From contig JAEULQ010000021.1 of assembly GCA_016792685.1 (NCBI GenBank), positions 37,539-101,538 of the forward strand: a stretch of DNA of 64,000 nucleotides, given 5' to 3'. Positions 45,783 to 55,745 of the stretch are shown piece after piece. Both the position numbers and the translations under genes were made by a program. The stretch is from Tabrizicola sp. Lineage in GTDB: Bacteria; Pseudomonadota; Alphaproteobacteria; Rhodobacterales; Rhodobacteraceae. The number at the start of each line of letters is the position of its first letter. The stretch's first letter is position 1. The notes beneath the pieces were generated by a model. The model ran no database searches, had not been told where the DNA came from, and saw only the letters and a program-made list of their open reading frames with translations.

Positions 45783-45820
45783 CGAAATCGCGACAGCCGA
45801 TGTCGCGCATCGCGATTTCG
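45783..45820. repeat. Inverted repeat upstream of the aldehyde dehydrogenase
   Basis: CGAAATCGCG and CGCGATTTCG form perfect 10-bp arms around 18 bases; an overlapping alternative hairpin GCGACA/TGTCGC shares the left arm. Mutually exclusive folds are possible. It lies between the GNAT stop and the aldehyde dehydrogenase start. Note that its GCGATTTC resembles the first arm of the triple-hairpin element, but the rest of that element is absent. Confidence 0.6.
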
Positions 45821-45835
45821 CCCCGGGCAGGGTGG

Positions 45836-46432
45836 CTATTCGCGCGCCTCCACCGGCCGCACCATCGTGGTCGAGGCGGCAAAGCCGAAAAGATAGCGCA
45901 AGAGCCCCAGTTTGGCGGTCCGCGTAGCAAGGAATCCCTGGCGTTCGTAAAGCGCCCGGGCGCGCCAGTTGTCCTTGATCACATCAAGCCGGATGGACCG
46001 ATAGCCGCGCTCGGCGGCCTCCTCGTAGAGGGCGGAAAGCAGCAGCGAGCCAATGCCCTTGCTGCGGTGCTGACGGGCGACGCAAATCCCGTCGATCAGG
46101 AACCGGTCGTTGTCGATCTCGCGGCTTAGCGCCCAGAGAAGCCCGCCGCGCCAGCGCCCGCCCCAGCGGCCGTAGACCGCATGCAGATCGGACCAGCTGC
46201 CACCGGCAAAGCTGCCGGCAGGGGTCTTGTAGCCTGCAATGCCGACAAGGGCCCCGGCTTCATTGACGGCGGTAAAGCAAAGGTCGATGCGGATCACCTG
46301 TTCGAAGAACTCCAGCGCGCGGACCTCGGGGCCGAGGACGCGGCCCAGCTTGCCGCCAAAGGCCTCCCAGTAAAGCTGTGCGGCCTCACGCCGCAACTGG
46401 GGGTGCAGGCCGCGAAAGATGGTCACGCCCAT
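45836..46432 (-). CDS. GNAT family N-acetyltransferase
   Basis: A 198-residue protein with the acetyl-CoA loop VARQHRSKGIGSLLL (about 117-131, the R/Q-x-x-G-x-G/A motif) and the downstream LDVIKDNWRARALYERQGF typical of GNAT enzymes. The acceptor is unknown. Its N-terminus overlaps the end of the next upstream gene by 10 bp. Confidence 0.85.
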   Translation of the reverse strand: MGVTIFRGLHPQLRREAAQLYWEAFGGKLGRVLGPEVRALEFFEQVIRIDLCFTAVNEAGALVGIAGYKTPAGSFAGGSWSDLHAVYGRWGGRWRGGLLWALSREIDNDRFLIDGICVARQHRSKGIGSLLLSALYEEAAERGYRSIRLDVIKDNWRARALYERQGFLATRTAKLGLLRYLFGFAASTTMVRPVEARE

Positions 46433-47298
46433 GTCAATGCCTCGGACAAGCGGGCGGCATGACCGGCGCCGAGGATCCAGCCTTCCTCGACTGCTTCAAA
46501 GGGCGCATCGAAGAGCGGCTCAAGCTGATCCCGTGCGGACAGGGTGTGCAACGCGCGTGACAGAAGCCGCACCTGGGCTTGATCGGCCGTCAAGCCATCG
46601 GCATTGGCCAGGATCGCCACTTCCCCGGCCAGAAGCGACGGGTAGACCTCGGCCAGCACGACGGGTGCATCGTCGTACGGGCCAAAGGGCCAGACAGCGA
46701 CGCCGTCGATCCGGCCAAGACGGTGGATCATCGGCAGACCGAGCAGGCTTTGCGATCCGACCGAGCCCGGGTTGAACAGCATCCAGGGACTTTTCGCGCG
46801 CGGCACGGCGACCTCTGCCGCGCGGCTTTCGGCCAGGCCAAGAAGGGCATAGTCGATGCCGCTGCGCCTGTACGGAAGGCCCGGCCAGTGCTGTCCCGTC
46901 GGATGGCTCCAGAACGGGCCGGGACCTTCGGGGAAAAGCCCGTTGACCCTGGCAGCGACGGAAAAGCGGTTGTTCCGGTTGTCCGGCCCATCCTGGATCG
47001 CCTCGGCCAGCCAGGCCCAGACCGCTGGCGCCTTGGCCTGGCCGGTCAGTCTTTTGGCGAAGCCGGCGGGGTAGCCCATGGCAAAGTCGAAGCCGACCAG
47101 CAGGCGCAAGCCGTCTGCAACAGCGGTCTGGATCAGGGTCACCAACTGGGCTTCGGCTGCGGCCCTGGTGCGGTGATGCCACTCGATACTGCCTTCCGCG
47201 TCGCTGCAACCGATCCAGACAGAATTGGCGCGCTGGGTCGGGCTGGTGGGGAGGTTTGCCGCCGACCAGTCGACCACGATCACCCGGTCAAACCGCAA
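46423..47298 (-). CDS. Uncharacterised protein coupled to mobB
   Basis: A protein of about 291 residues beginning FDRVIVVDWSAAN, with a later LLVGFDFAMGYP (about 77-88) and acidic or aromatic conserved-looking stretches. The paired DW and DF segments recall RNase H-like DUF429 proteins, but this is only suggestive. The best start is a TTG at 47298 that overlaps the mobB stop by 11 bp; an in-frame ATG at 47343 would overlap by 56 bp. Its coupling to mobA-mobB invites a role linked to molybdenum cofactor, which the sequence does not show. Confidence 0.6.
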   Translation of the reverse strand: MRFDRVIVVDWSAANLPTSPTQRANSVWIGCSDAEGSIEWHHRTRAAAEAQLVTLIQTAVADGLRLLVGFDFAMGYPAGFAKRLTGQAKAPAVWAWLAEAIQDGPDNRNNRFSVAARVNGLFPEGPGPFWSHPTGQHWPGLPYRRSGIDYALLGLAESRAAEVAVPRAKSPWMLFNPGSVGSQSLLGLPMIHRLGRIDGVAVWPFGPYDDAPVVLAEVYPSLLAGEVAILANADGLTADQAQVRLLSRALHTLSARDQLEPLFDAPFEAVEEGWILGAGHAARLSEALTWA

Positions 47299-47782
47299 GA
47301 CCCGCCTCGCGCAGGATGAAGTCGGCGATCGCCTGCGTATCATTCAGGTCCAGGACCGGGACCGGCAGGGTCAACTCTGCATCGGTCGCGACGGCGCGAA
47401 CCAGTGGATCGGCGGGCTGGATCAGGGGCTGGCCGGTCTCGGCCCGCCAGACCTCGACCTTCGGATGGGCGTCGCGCTTGTAGCCTTCGACCAGCACGAG
47501 ATCGACCGGGGCCAGCCGGGCCAGGATTGCAGGCAGTTCCGGTTCCGGCCCCCGGTGTTCGACCATCAGCGCGAAGCGGTCGGCCGAGGCAAGCACGACC
47601 TCGCGCGCGCCGGCCGTACGGTGGCGGTAGGTGTCCTTCCCCGGCTGGTCCAGATCAACGTCATGATGGACATGCTTCACGGTCGAGACGGAAATTCCCC
47701 GCCCGGTGATCTCGGCCACCAGCCGCTCCATCAGGCTGGTCTTGCCGGAATTCTTCCAGCCGATCACACCATAGACCTTCAT
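47288..47782 (-). CDS. mobB: Molybdopterin-guanine dinucleotide biosynthesis protein MobB
   Basis: A 164-residue GTP-binding protein. P-loop GWKNSGKTS (8-16), the switch-like TVKHVHHDVDLDQPGKDT segment and LVLVEGYK (Walker B region) are typical. MobB assists MobA in adding GMP to molybdopterin. It overlaps mobA by 4 bp. Confidence 0.93.
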   Translation of the reverse strand: MKVYGVIGWKNSGKTSLMERLVAEITGRGISVSTVKHVHHDVDLDQPGKDTYRHRTAGAREVVLASADRFALMVEHRGPEPELPAILARLAPVDLVLVEGYKRDAHPKVEVWRAETGQPLIQPADPLVRAVATDAELTLPVPVLDLNDTQAIADFILREAGLAV

Positions 47783-48369
47783 ACCGCGCCTTTCAGTAGG
47801 GCCTCGGCAGTGGCGAGGTCCTTTGGGGTGTTGAGGTTCAGGAAGGCGCGGGCGTCGGGAAACCGGGCGCGGGCGGCGTGGAGCGGTTCGGTGAACCCGG
47901 TGACCTTCGCATCCCCCGAAGCGAGGTAGGCTGCCAGCGCCGTGGCCAGCGCGACCGGCCAAAGTGCGGTGGCCGGGTGATCGCCGTCCGGGGCTGCCGC
48001 AATGGCCAGCCCAGCGGGCGAGTCCTCGGACGCCAGGATCAGCTGCGGCACCAGGTCGCCTGGCAGGAATGGCGTATCGACCGGGGTCGAAACAAGATGC
48101 GTGGCCCCAAGCGCTGCGGCACGGACCAGGGCGGCATGAATGCCAGAAAGCGGGCCTTGCGCGACAGTATCGGGAAGAACGTCACAGCCGAAGGCGGCGA
48201 AGCGTGCCGCATCGCCATTGGCCGAGATCAGGACCCGTTCGACCTGCGGTTCCAGCCGGTCGAGGACATGACCGATCAGCGGGCGACCCGCCAAGGGCAA
48301 CAGCGCCTTGTCCGCGCCGCCCATCCGCCGCCCCTCGCCGCCCGCAAGGATGACCCCGAAAATCCGCAA
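47779..48369 (-). CDS. mobA: Molybdenum cofactor guanylyltransferase MobA
   Basis: A 196-residue nucleotidyltransferase that makes the guanine dinucleotide form of the molybdenum cofactor. N-terminal loop GVILAGGEGRRMGGADKALL (about 5-24) binds GTP; VSTPVDTPFLP carries the metal Asp. Start appears to be TTG at 48369 preceded by GGAAAGG. Required for bis-MGD enzymes such as the formate dehydrogenase elsewhere in this window. Confidence 0.93.
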   Translation of the reverse strand: MRIFGVILAGGEGRRMGGADKALLPLAGRPLIGHVLDRLEPQVERVLISANGDAARFAAFGCDVLPDTVAQGPLSGIHAALVRAAALGATHLVSTPVDTPFLPGDLVPQLILASEDSPAGLAIAAAPDGDHPATALWPVALATALAAYLASGDAKVTGFTEPLHAARARFPDARAFLNLNTPKDLATAEALLKGAV

Positions 48370-48471
48370 CTCTGCTGCCTTTCCGCTGGCTTGGGATGAC
48401 GGGGCGAGGGTAGCGCAACCGCCGCCCGGCGCAAGCGACCCATCGGCAAGGGTTCTGGCCCGGCCGCGCCG

Positions 48472-49080
48472 TTACTCCAGGAGCGTGCCGTTCTTCTGCA
48501 AGAGCAGGACGCCGTGATTGTTGTCGTCGTCATTGTCGGTGATCACCCGGGTCGTGACGCCCGGTATCTTGCCGAATTCCTTCGACAGCTTCTTGGGATA
48601 GAAGGTCTGCGGCAGCGATTCAAATCCCGGGACGCCGCGCAGGATCGAAGATGTGGCGTTGGTGCACATCGCCTTTGCCACCGCGCCGTGCGCCTTGACC
48701 CGCTGCAGCACCATCTCGGCCACCTCGGGCGAGACGAAGATCTTCTGCTCGATCGTGTCGTAGGTCTTGCGGGTGTGGTAATCGACATAGAAGGCAATGG
48801 CCTTGTCGTTCATGCCGAAATGGACATCATTCCGCTCGGGCAGCTCTGGGTGGTACCAGGTGCCCGCGGGGTCGAAGATCAGCCGTTCCGAGCCGTTGAC
48901 CAGGATCGCGGAATGCGCGCCCGAGCCGGTGCTCTTGTTCACCACCGTATAGAGCGTGATGTAGTTTGGCGGTCCCGCGACAAAGCGAACGGCCTGAACC
49001 TCCTGCTCCGGGGCCCATTTGGGCTCGGCACAGGCCGCAAGACCCAGGAGGGCCATGAGGCAGAAGGCGAGGCGCAGCAT
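48472..49080 (-). CDS. Lipoprotein with a permuted NlpC/P60-like pattern
   Basis: A 202-residue protein with a lipoprotein signal (lipobox LAAC, lipidated C17). The mature part has TGSGAHSAILV with H56 and, later, MCTNATSSILRGVPGF with C139. This His-before-Cys order resembles circularly permuted NlpC/P60 peptidases (YaeF/YiiX type), which act on cell-wall or lipid amides, but the match is inferred from motif order only. A GTG at 49089 is an alternative start. Confidence 0.6.
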   Translation of the reverse strand: MLRLAFCLMALLGLAACAEPKWAPEQEVQAVRFVAGPPNYITLYTVVNKSTGSGAHSAILVNGSERLIFDPAGTWYHPELPERNDVHFGMNDKAIAFYVDYHTRKTYDTIEQKIFVSPEVAEMVLQRVKAHGAVAKAMCTNATSSILRGVPGFESLPQTFYPKKLSKEFGKIPGVTTRVITDNDDDNNHGVLLLQKNGTLLE

Positions 49081-49109
49081 GGGGGGCACCGTGGCGCGGT
49101 TACAGCCGG

Positions 49110-49259
49110 TCAGGCGTTGACCAGCGCCATGAACACCAGCGCCGCAATGGAGATGACAACCACCCAGATCGACAAGCGGACGAAGCCCTCAAAGGTCTTC
49201 TCCTGCGCGCGGATGTCCATCGAGCCATGCACATGCTCTGCCTGGTGATGATCGGCCAT
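49110..49259 (-). CDS. aa3-type cytochrome c oxidase subunit IV
   Basis: A 49-residue single-helix protein (helix about 28-47) beginning HHQAEHVHGSMDIRAQEKTF, which matches the bacterial aa3-type subunit IV family (PF07835-like). It is a small accessory subunit of the high-oxygen oxidase. AGAGGGAA precedes the ATG at 49259; a longer reading from 49310 is rejected. No other aa3 genes lie in the window. Confidence 0.88.
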   Translation of the reverse strand: MADHHQAEHVHGSMDIRAQEKTFEGFVRLSIWVVVISIAALVFMALVNA

Positions 49260-49355
49260 TTTTCGTTCCCTCTTGGTCGTCTCTGTCCTGCCCCATAGCC
49301 TATTCGCCAAGGTCTGTCACGGGGTTGTCGGCAGGACGAAAGCGCGCGCCTGCGT

Positions 49356-49742
49356 TCAGGCCGAGGCGTCGCCGGAATCGCCGCCGATCCAGCCGGCGTC
49401 CAGCTGAAACCCGATCCGACGGGGCGGTTCGGTCTCGGCCTCCTTCGGCACGGCGCGCAGCGTCACGGAAAGCTGCGACACATGCTGGATCAGCTGGGTC
49501 TTCGCTCCGGTCTCGTCGCGACCGTAGAAGGTGATGATGTCGGGATCGAAGAAGCCAAGCCCTTCGATCCGCAGCACCCCGGATTCGTCGGACGCAAAGC
49601 CCATCGCGATTTCCTGCGCCGCGTCGAGCTGGCTTTCGAAGTTGCGGATGTAAAGGACCAGCCGGTCATGTGCCCATTCGGCCGGGCTTTTCGGTTTCTC
49701 GGCTTTCTTCGCAGCGGGCTTCCTGGCAGCGGCTTTCGCCAT
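49356..49742 (-). CDS. Conserved hypothetical protein, DUF6173-like
   Basis: A 128-residue soluble protein with a Lys/Ala-rich N-terminus (AKAAARKPAAKKAEKPK) and a compact domain containing QEIAMGFASDESGVLRIEG and LGFFDPDIITFYGRD. It resembles small Rhodobacteraceae proteins labelled DUF6173. AAAGGA precedes the ATG. No function can be stated. Confidence 0.62.
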   Translation of the reverse strand: MAKAAARKPAAKKAEKPKSPAEWAHDRLVLYIRNFESQLDAAQEIAMGFASDESGVLRIEGLGFFDPDIITFYGRDETGAKTQLIQHVSQLSVTLRAVPKEAETEPPRRIGFQLDAGWIGGDSGDASA

Positions 49743-49804
49743 CGGGCCGGTCCTTTCGTGGTTTCACAGCCAAAGAACGCAAAACCGCCCGCGCCCGCAA
49801 GGGG

Positions 49805-50992
<1,188 letters not shown>

Positions 50993-51061
50993 GGGGCAGA
51001 TCCTTTCACGGGGCCTTGTCACAGGCGATCTGAATGTCGGGGCGGATATAGGTGAAGCGCC

Positions 51062-51092
51062 ACAAAAAGAAAAGCGCCCCGCGACGGGGCGC
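51062..51092 (-). terminator. Rho-independent terminator of the IalB-like gene
   Basis: Read on the minus strand, a GC-only stem GCGCCCC/GGGGCGC is followed by TTTTCTTTTT. It starts 24 bp after the IalB-like stop and precedes rlmN. Confidence 0.9.
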
Positions 51093-51115
51093 CCTTTTGG
51101 GCCAACGGCGCCGGG

Positions 51116-51637
51116 TTACTGGCAGCGCTTCTCGGCGTCTTCCATCGCTGCCGTGAACCCGCGAAGGCTGAACGTGTCCACCGTTTGGGTCCCGCGCTGC
51201 GAGCGGGCGGTCAGCACCGCCGTCGTGCCAGCCTTCATCGCAGCCAGCACCTTGGCGTCATCCTCGGCACTGCCCGGCCAGGCCCATTCGCCGTCGGTGA
51301 AAAGCTGGTAGTTCTGCCCGTCGATCGCGACATCGACAGTGGAGCCGCCCGCAAACGGATAGCCGCCGGTAAAGCTGATCTCGCCCGGCTTGCCGGGGCG
51401 GAAGGTCACAAACAGAAGGATTTCGTCCCGGCGAATCCCTGTTGCAGGTTGCCCGTCACGCAGAGCGACCGACTCCTTCGGCTTCGAAACGCCCCAGCAT
51501 TCCTTTGGGCTCTCTTCGGTAAAGACGTTCCAATCCGTCATGGTCGCGACGCGATTGGTCGATTCCTGGGCGGAGGCCGCAGCCCCGGCAAACGTGATCG
51601 CTGCAACCGCAAGCATGCGACTGATAAGGGAAGTCAT
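51116..51637 (-). CDS. Invasion-associated locus B (IalB) family protein
   Basis: A 173-residue exported protein with a signal peptide (hydrophobic 5-20, likely cleavage after ASA near 23). The mature part has DWNVFTEESPKECWGVSKP and ILLFVTFRPG, typical of IalB-like proteins; two cysteines (in ECWG and at the C-terminal end) may form a disulfide. GGAGG lies ten bases before the ATG. The name comes from Bartonella; a role in invasion is not implied here. Confidence 0.83.
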   Translation of the reverse strand: MTSLISRMLAVAAITFAGAAASAQESTNRVATMTDWNVFTEESPKECWGVSKPKESVALRDGQPATGIRRDEILLFVTFRPGKPGEISFTGGYPFAGGSTVDVAIDGQNYQLFTDGEWAWPGSAEDDAKVLAAMKAGTTAVLTARSQRGTQTVDTFSLRGFTAAMEDAEKRCQ

Positions 51638-51802
51638 TTCTGACGCAGCCTCCAAGCTGTCTTCGTTTCGTGCCGCCCTGCCCGAGCCTTTGGCCTTTTG
51701 ACTGGCGCAGCGCCGTTCTACCCGATATTTCAGCCATAATCAAAAGCGCCATTCCGCGAAAGCCCTCTGGGCGACAATTCGCGCACAAGTGACGGGGGAA
51801 TC

Positions 51803-52822
51803 ATGGCTGGTGTGAATGAGGGCGCTGTTCCAGTGCTGGAAACCTGGCGTGGCGGCATCCTGGAAAACGCCCATGTCGGCCATGCGGTGATCGCGGATGC
51901 CAAGGGCGTGGTCAGAACATGGGGCAACCCCGAGGCGGTGATCTTCCCGCGCTCTTCGGCCAAGATGATGCAGGCCTTGCCGCTTCTGGAAACCGGCGCC
52001 GCCGCCGCGCGGGGTCTGACGGATACCCATCTCGCCTTTGCCTGCGCCAGCCATGAGGGTGCCGATCTGCATGTCTCGATGGCAGGGCGCTGGATTGCGG
52101 ACCTGGGCCTCAGCGAATCCGACCTCCGCTGCGGCGCGCATGAGCCGGACAACCGGACCGAGCGCGACCGGCTGATCCGCGCGGGAGAAAAGCCCTGCCA
52201 ACTGCACAACAACTGCTCGGGCAAGCATTCGGGCTTCCTGACCGTGACCCAGCACCTGAAAGCCGGGCCGGAATACGTGGAAATCGACCACCCGCTGCAA
52301 AAGGCCGTTCGCGCCGCGACCGAAGAGTTGACCGATGAAACCGTTGCCGGCTGGGGTGTCGATGGCTGCTCGGCCCCGAATTTCGCGATGTCGGTCAAGG
52401 GTCTGGCCCGGGCCATGGCGCAATATGCCACTGCACGCGAAGGCCAGGGTGCGCGGGAAAGCGCCATGCACCGGCTGACCCGGGCGATGGCCACTCACCC
52501 CGAGTTCGTCTCGGGCGAGGGCCAGACCTGCACTGAACTGATGCGGGCCATGGGCGGGAAAGTGGCCGTCAAGGGCGGGGCCGACGGGGTCTATGTGGCG
52601 ATCGTGCCGGAAAAGAGCCTTGGTATCGCGCTGAAGATCGTGGACGGCAGCTCGCGCGCGAAGGATGCGGCGATCACCGCACTTCTCGCCTCGATCGGGG
52701 TGCTGGACCCGGCCCATCCCGCAGCGGTGAAGCGTATGGCCCCGGTCTTGCGCAACTGGCGTGGGCTGGAAACCGGCTTCCTCATGATGGCCCCGGGCTT
52801 TCCGGGCGGATTGCAAGGTTGA
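51803..52822 (+). CDS. Asparaginase, ReAV (Rhizobium etli) type
   Basis: A 339-residue enzyme of the PF06089 class, unrelated in fold to bacterial type I/II asparaginases. The ReAV catalytic and metal-site residues can be traced: SSAK (S51 and K54), CASHEG (S83), NNCSGKHSG (C138 and K141) and DGCSAPN (C189). It hydrolyses L-asparagine to aspartate and ammonia. GGGGGA lies just before the ATG. Confidence 0.88.
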   Translation: MAGVNEGAVPVLETWRGGILENAHVGHAVIADAKGVVRTWGNPEAVIFPRSSAKMMQALPLLETGAAAARGLTDTHLAFACASHEGADLHVSMAGRWIADLGLSESDLRCGAHEPDNRTERDRLIRAGEKPCQLHNNCSGKHSGFLTVTQHLKAGPEYVEIDHPLQKAVRAATEELTDETVAGWGVDGCSAPNFAMSVKGLARAMAQYATAREGQGARESAMHRLTRAMATHPEFVSGEGQTCTELMRAMGGKVAVKGGADGVYVAIVPEKSLGIALKIVDGSSRAKDAAITALLASIGVLDPAHPAAVKRMAPVLRNWRGLETGFLMMAPGFPGGLQG

Positions 52823-52852
52823 TTTGAAGGGCAAAGCGGGTAAGCTTTGCCG

Positions 52853-53197
52853 ATGAATGCCGAGGCACCGATCCCTTTTCCGCAGTCCTCCCGGATCCCG
52901 GATGAGGTCAGTTTCGACCGGAAGGAACTGGGGCTGATCCTGCGGGTCTATGGCCGGATGGTCGCTGCGGGAGAGTGGCGGGACTATGCAATCTCGGCCA
53001 TGCGCGATCTTGCCGTGTTCGCGGTCTTCCGGCGGACGGCCGAGACACCGCTTTACCGGATTGAAAAGCGCCCGAAGCTGCGATCCCGGCAGGGGCTGTA
53101 TGCGGTGGTCGGCATGGATGGCCGCGTCCTGCGCCGCGGGCAGGACCTGGATCAGGTGCTGAAGGTGCTGGAACGCCGGCTCATCGGTCCGGTCTGA
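52853..53197 (+). CDS. DUF2794 domain-containing protein
   Basis: A 114-residue protein with FDRKELGLILRVYGRMVAAG, then DYAISAMRDLAVFAVFRR and YRIEKRPKLRSRQGLYAV, the conserved blocks of DUF2794. These proteins are found in most alphaproteobacteria and have no known function. The ATG at 52853 is chosen over an in-frame TTG six bases earlier. Starts 30 bp after the asparaginase. Confidence 0.82.
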   Translation: MNAEAPIPFPQSSRIPDEVSFDRKELGLILRVYGRMVAAGEWRDYAISAMRDLAVFAVFRRTAETPLYRIEKRPKLRSRQGLYAVVGMDGRVLRRGQDLDQVLKVLERRLIGPV

Positions 53198-53234
53198 CTG
53201 CAGCGCCGGTCCGACCGACCCGGGTGCCGATCCT

Positions 53235-54050
53235 TCAGATCCGCTGACGCGCCTGCACCAACCCGCCGCCGCCGGTCGAGATCCGGGCGATGGCCTCCTT
53301 GATGCCTTCGTACGAGACCGACATCGTGTGGCCATTGGCGTGGATCAACCGGTCGCGGTCCACGATCATCGCCACATGGCCTTTCCAGAAGATCAGATCG
53401 CCGCGCTTCAACGCCTCGTTCGGCGACAGAAGCCGTCCGAGGCCCATCTGCATGTCGCTGTCACCCGGGCAGGGCTGACCACAGGCGTGCATGGCCAGCT
53501 GCACAAGGCCCGAGCAATCGAGGCCAAAGCGCGAGTTTCCACCCCAGAGATAGGGGGTTCCCCAAAGCCCTTCGGCCACGGTCACCGGATCTTCCAGCCA
53601 ATCGCCCAGGGCCCGCAGGTGGCGCATGGGCACATATCCGTGCGGGGTATTGGCCCAGGCCCCCCAAGAGCCGACGACGGTCAGCCGGGACCCGAGGCTC
53701 AGTGCCATCTTCTCCGGCGCCTGGACTTGCGGTTCGGCGTAAAGATGGGTCCCGGGTGCGGCCACCCAATGCGTCGGTGCCGGGCCCTGGCCCAGATCGC
53801 TTTCCGTCATCCAGCCGCAATAGCCGTCCTTGGCCGACATCACGAAGACATGGCCCCGGTCGCGGTCGATCACGGTGACCGATTCCCCCATCAGAAGCTG
53901 GCGGTCCCGTGCCCCGCCGGGTTCATCACATAGGTTCGCGACCGGGACGATGACCTGGGCCTGCAGCCCTTCGGTCAGCGGCGCGTTCACCACCCCTGAA
54001 AGCGAGACATGCGCCACCCGGCCTGAAAAGGGTGTAAGCCGTCTGTCCAT
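53235..54050 (-). CDS. NlpC/P60 family peptidase with SH3-like domains
   Basis: A 271-residue protein. Bacterial SH3-like segments occupy about 25-150, and the C-terminal NlpC/P60 domain has the nucleophile C179 in FGLDCSGLVQ with H225 (KGHVAMIV) and H237 (IHANGH). Such enzymes cut D-glutamyl-diaminopimelate bonds in peptidoglycan fragments. No signal peptide is visible. GAGGAG precedes the start at 54050. It lies downstream of the leucyl aminopeptidase end on the same strand; the pair may process wall peptides (inference). Confidence 0.87.
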   Translation of the reverse strand: MDRRLTPFSGRVAHVSLSGVVNAPLTEGLQAQVIVPVANLCDEPGGARDRQLLMGESVTVIDRDRGHVFVMSAKDGYCGWMTESDLGQGPAPTHWVAAPGTHLYAEPQVQAPEKMALSLGSRLTVVGSWGAWANTPHGYVPMRHLRALGDWLEDPVTVAEGLWGTPYLWGGNSRFGLDCSGLVQLAMHACGQPCPGDSDMQMGLGRLLSPNEALKRGDLIFWKGHVAMIVDRDRLIHANGHTMSVSYEGIKEAIARISTGGGGLVQARQRI

Positions 54051-54123
54051 CGCTAGCTCCTCAACTCGAGTCCCGCTTTGCGGACTGGTTACCAAACCGG
54101 ACCGGCGCCCTTCGCAGCGCCGG

Positions 54124-55524
54124 TCAAACGCTCATCATCTGTGAAAGGCCCTGCAGAATGGCCCGTGCGCCTTGCCCGACGGCCCCTTTCGGCCGCGCCG
54201 GCTGATCGCTCGGGCTGTGGCCGTAGATGTCGAAATGCGCATAACGCGGCCCTTCGACAAAGCGCCGCAGGAAGAGTGCCGCAGTGATCGAACCGGCGAA
54301 GCCGAAGCCCGGTGCATTGTCCAGATCGGCAATGCCGGGCTCGATCACGCTTTCATAGGGGTCATGGAACGGCATCCGCCAGACGGGGTCGAACCCAGCC
54401 TTTGCCCCCGCTTCCAGCGCCGCCGCAATGCCCGCGTCGTCGGTGTAGTAGGGAGCGAGGTCCGGCCCGACCGCGACGCGCGCCGCTCCGGTCAGCGTTG
54501 CCATGCTGACCAGAACATCCGGAGCGCCCTCGCAGGCATAGGCCAGCGCGTCGGCGAGGATCAGCCGGCCTTCGGCATCGGTATCGTTCACCTCGACCGT
54601 AAGACCCTTGCGGCTGGTCAGGATGTCCTTGGGCTTCAGCGCATTGCCAGAAACCACATTCTCGACGGCGGGAACCAGAACGCGCATCTGGACGCCAAGT
54701 TCCAGCGTCATGATCATCCGCGCCAGGCCCATGACGGTCGCTGCCCCGCCCATGTCCTTCTTCATCAGGTTCATGCCGGACGAGGGTTTCAGGTTCAGCC
54801 CGCCCGTGTCGAAACAGACCCCCTTGCCGACGAGGGTGAGCTTCGGCCCCCCACTGCCCCAGCGCAGGTCCAAAAGGCGCGGCGCGCGGGGGCTTGCGCG
54901 GCCCACTGCATGGATCATGGGGAAGTTCTTCTGCAGAAGCTCATCCCCCCGGATCACGTCCGGTTCCGCGCCGAAGTCGGCGGCAAGCGCCAGAAACGCA
55001 GACTCAAGTTCGGCCGGATCCATGTCCTGCGCCGGAGTGTTGATCAGGTCGCGGGTCAGCGCTTCGCCCTCGGCCATGGCGATCAGCCGGGCCGCGTCCA
55101 GCCCTTCGGGGCAGACGAGTCTGGCAAGGGAAGCGGGTTTCCGACCGGGCCGGTAGCGATCAAACCGGTAGGCCTGCAAAAGCCAGCCAAGGGCCGCCTC
55201 GGTCTGTTCGGCCGGATCGAGGTTGCCCGTCAGCTGCCAGTCGCCTGCCGGCAGGGAGGACACGGCCTTGGCCAGGCCAAATCGCAAGCGTCGGCGGGCC
55301 TGGGCGGTGCCAAAGCCCACGACTGCCCCGCTGACACTGCCGTCGGCGGCGGGCAACAGCCGCAGATCGCCAAGGGCAGCCTCGAACCCCGTCGCGGCAA
55401 GCCACCCCGCCCATGTGGCGCCGGGGCCCGACAGGAACGCGGCGCAATCCTCGGGGCGCAGCACATGAAGCGGCTTTGCAGCGGCCGCTTGGTCTGCGAA
55501 GGCAAAAGACAGAGTGCTGGTCAT
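54124..55524 (-). CDS. Leucyl aminopeptidase family protein (M17)
   Basis: A 466-residue cytoplasmic metallopeptidase. VGKGVCFDTGGLNLKPSSGM contains the first metal Lys/Asp set and NTDAEGRLILADAL is the M17 signature, so the two-metal site looks complete. The N-terminal domain is divergent, as in many alphaproteobacterial PepA paralogues. Its stop is 73 bp before the NlpC/P60 start. Confidence 0.88.
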   Translation of the reverse strand: MTSTLSFAFADQAAAAKPLHVLRPEDCAAFLSGPGATWAGWLAATGFEAALGDLRLLPAADGSVSGAVVGFGTAQARRRLRFGLAKAVSSLPAGDWQLTGNLDPAEQTEAALGWLLQAYRFDRYRPGRKPASLARLVCPEGLDAARLIAMAEGEALTRDLINTPAQDMDPAELESAFLALAADFGAEPDVIRGDELLQKNFPMIHAVGRASPRAPRLLDLRWGSGGPKLTLVGKGVCFDTGGLNLKPSSGMNLMKKDMGGAATVMGLARMIMTLELGVQMRVLVPAVENVVSGNALKPKDILTSRKGLTVEVNDTDAEGRLILADALAYACEGAPDVLVSMATLTGAARVAVGPDLAPYYTDDAGIAAALEAGAKAGFDPVWRMPFHDPYESVIEPGIADLDNAPGFGFAGSITAALFLRRFVEGPRYAHFDIYGHSPSDQPARPKGAVGQGARAILQGLSQMMSV

Positions 55525-55745
55525 AATGGGCCGTTAGCTTCTGGACGCCTTCAGATGCCGGGAAACCGGACCACTAGGCAAGTGTTTCCACAGATTTGCG
55601 TCGAATTCCGGAAAATTCCCCGTAGTCTTGCCCACCCAGGCGCGCACTTTCGCAGGCCGGAATCGTCCAAGGCCCCGCTTGGGGCCGGGAATGAGAGGGC
55701 CGGTTGGACCTTCCCCCGGCATGACGGCGGCTGTCCTGCCAGAAG

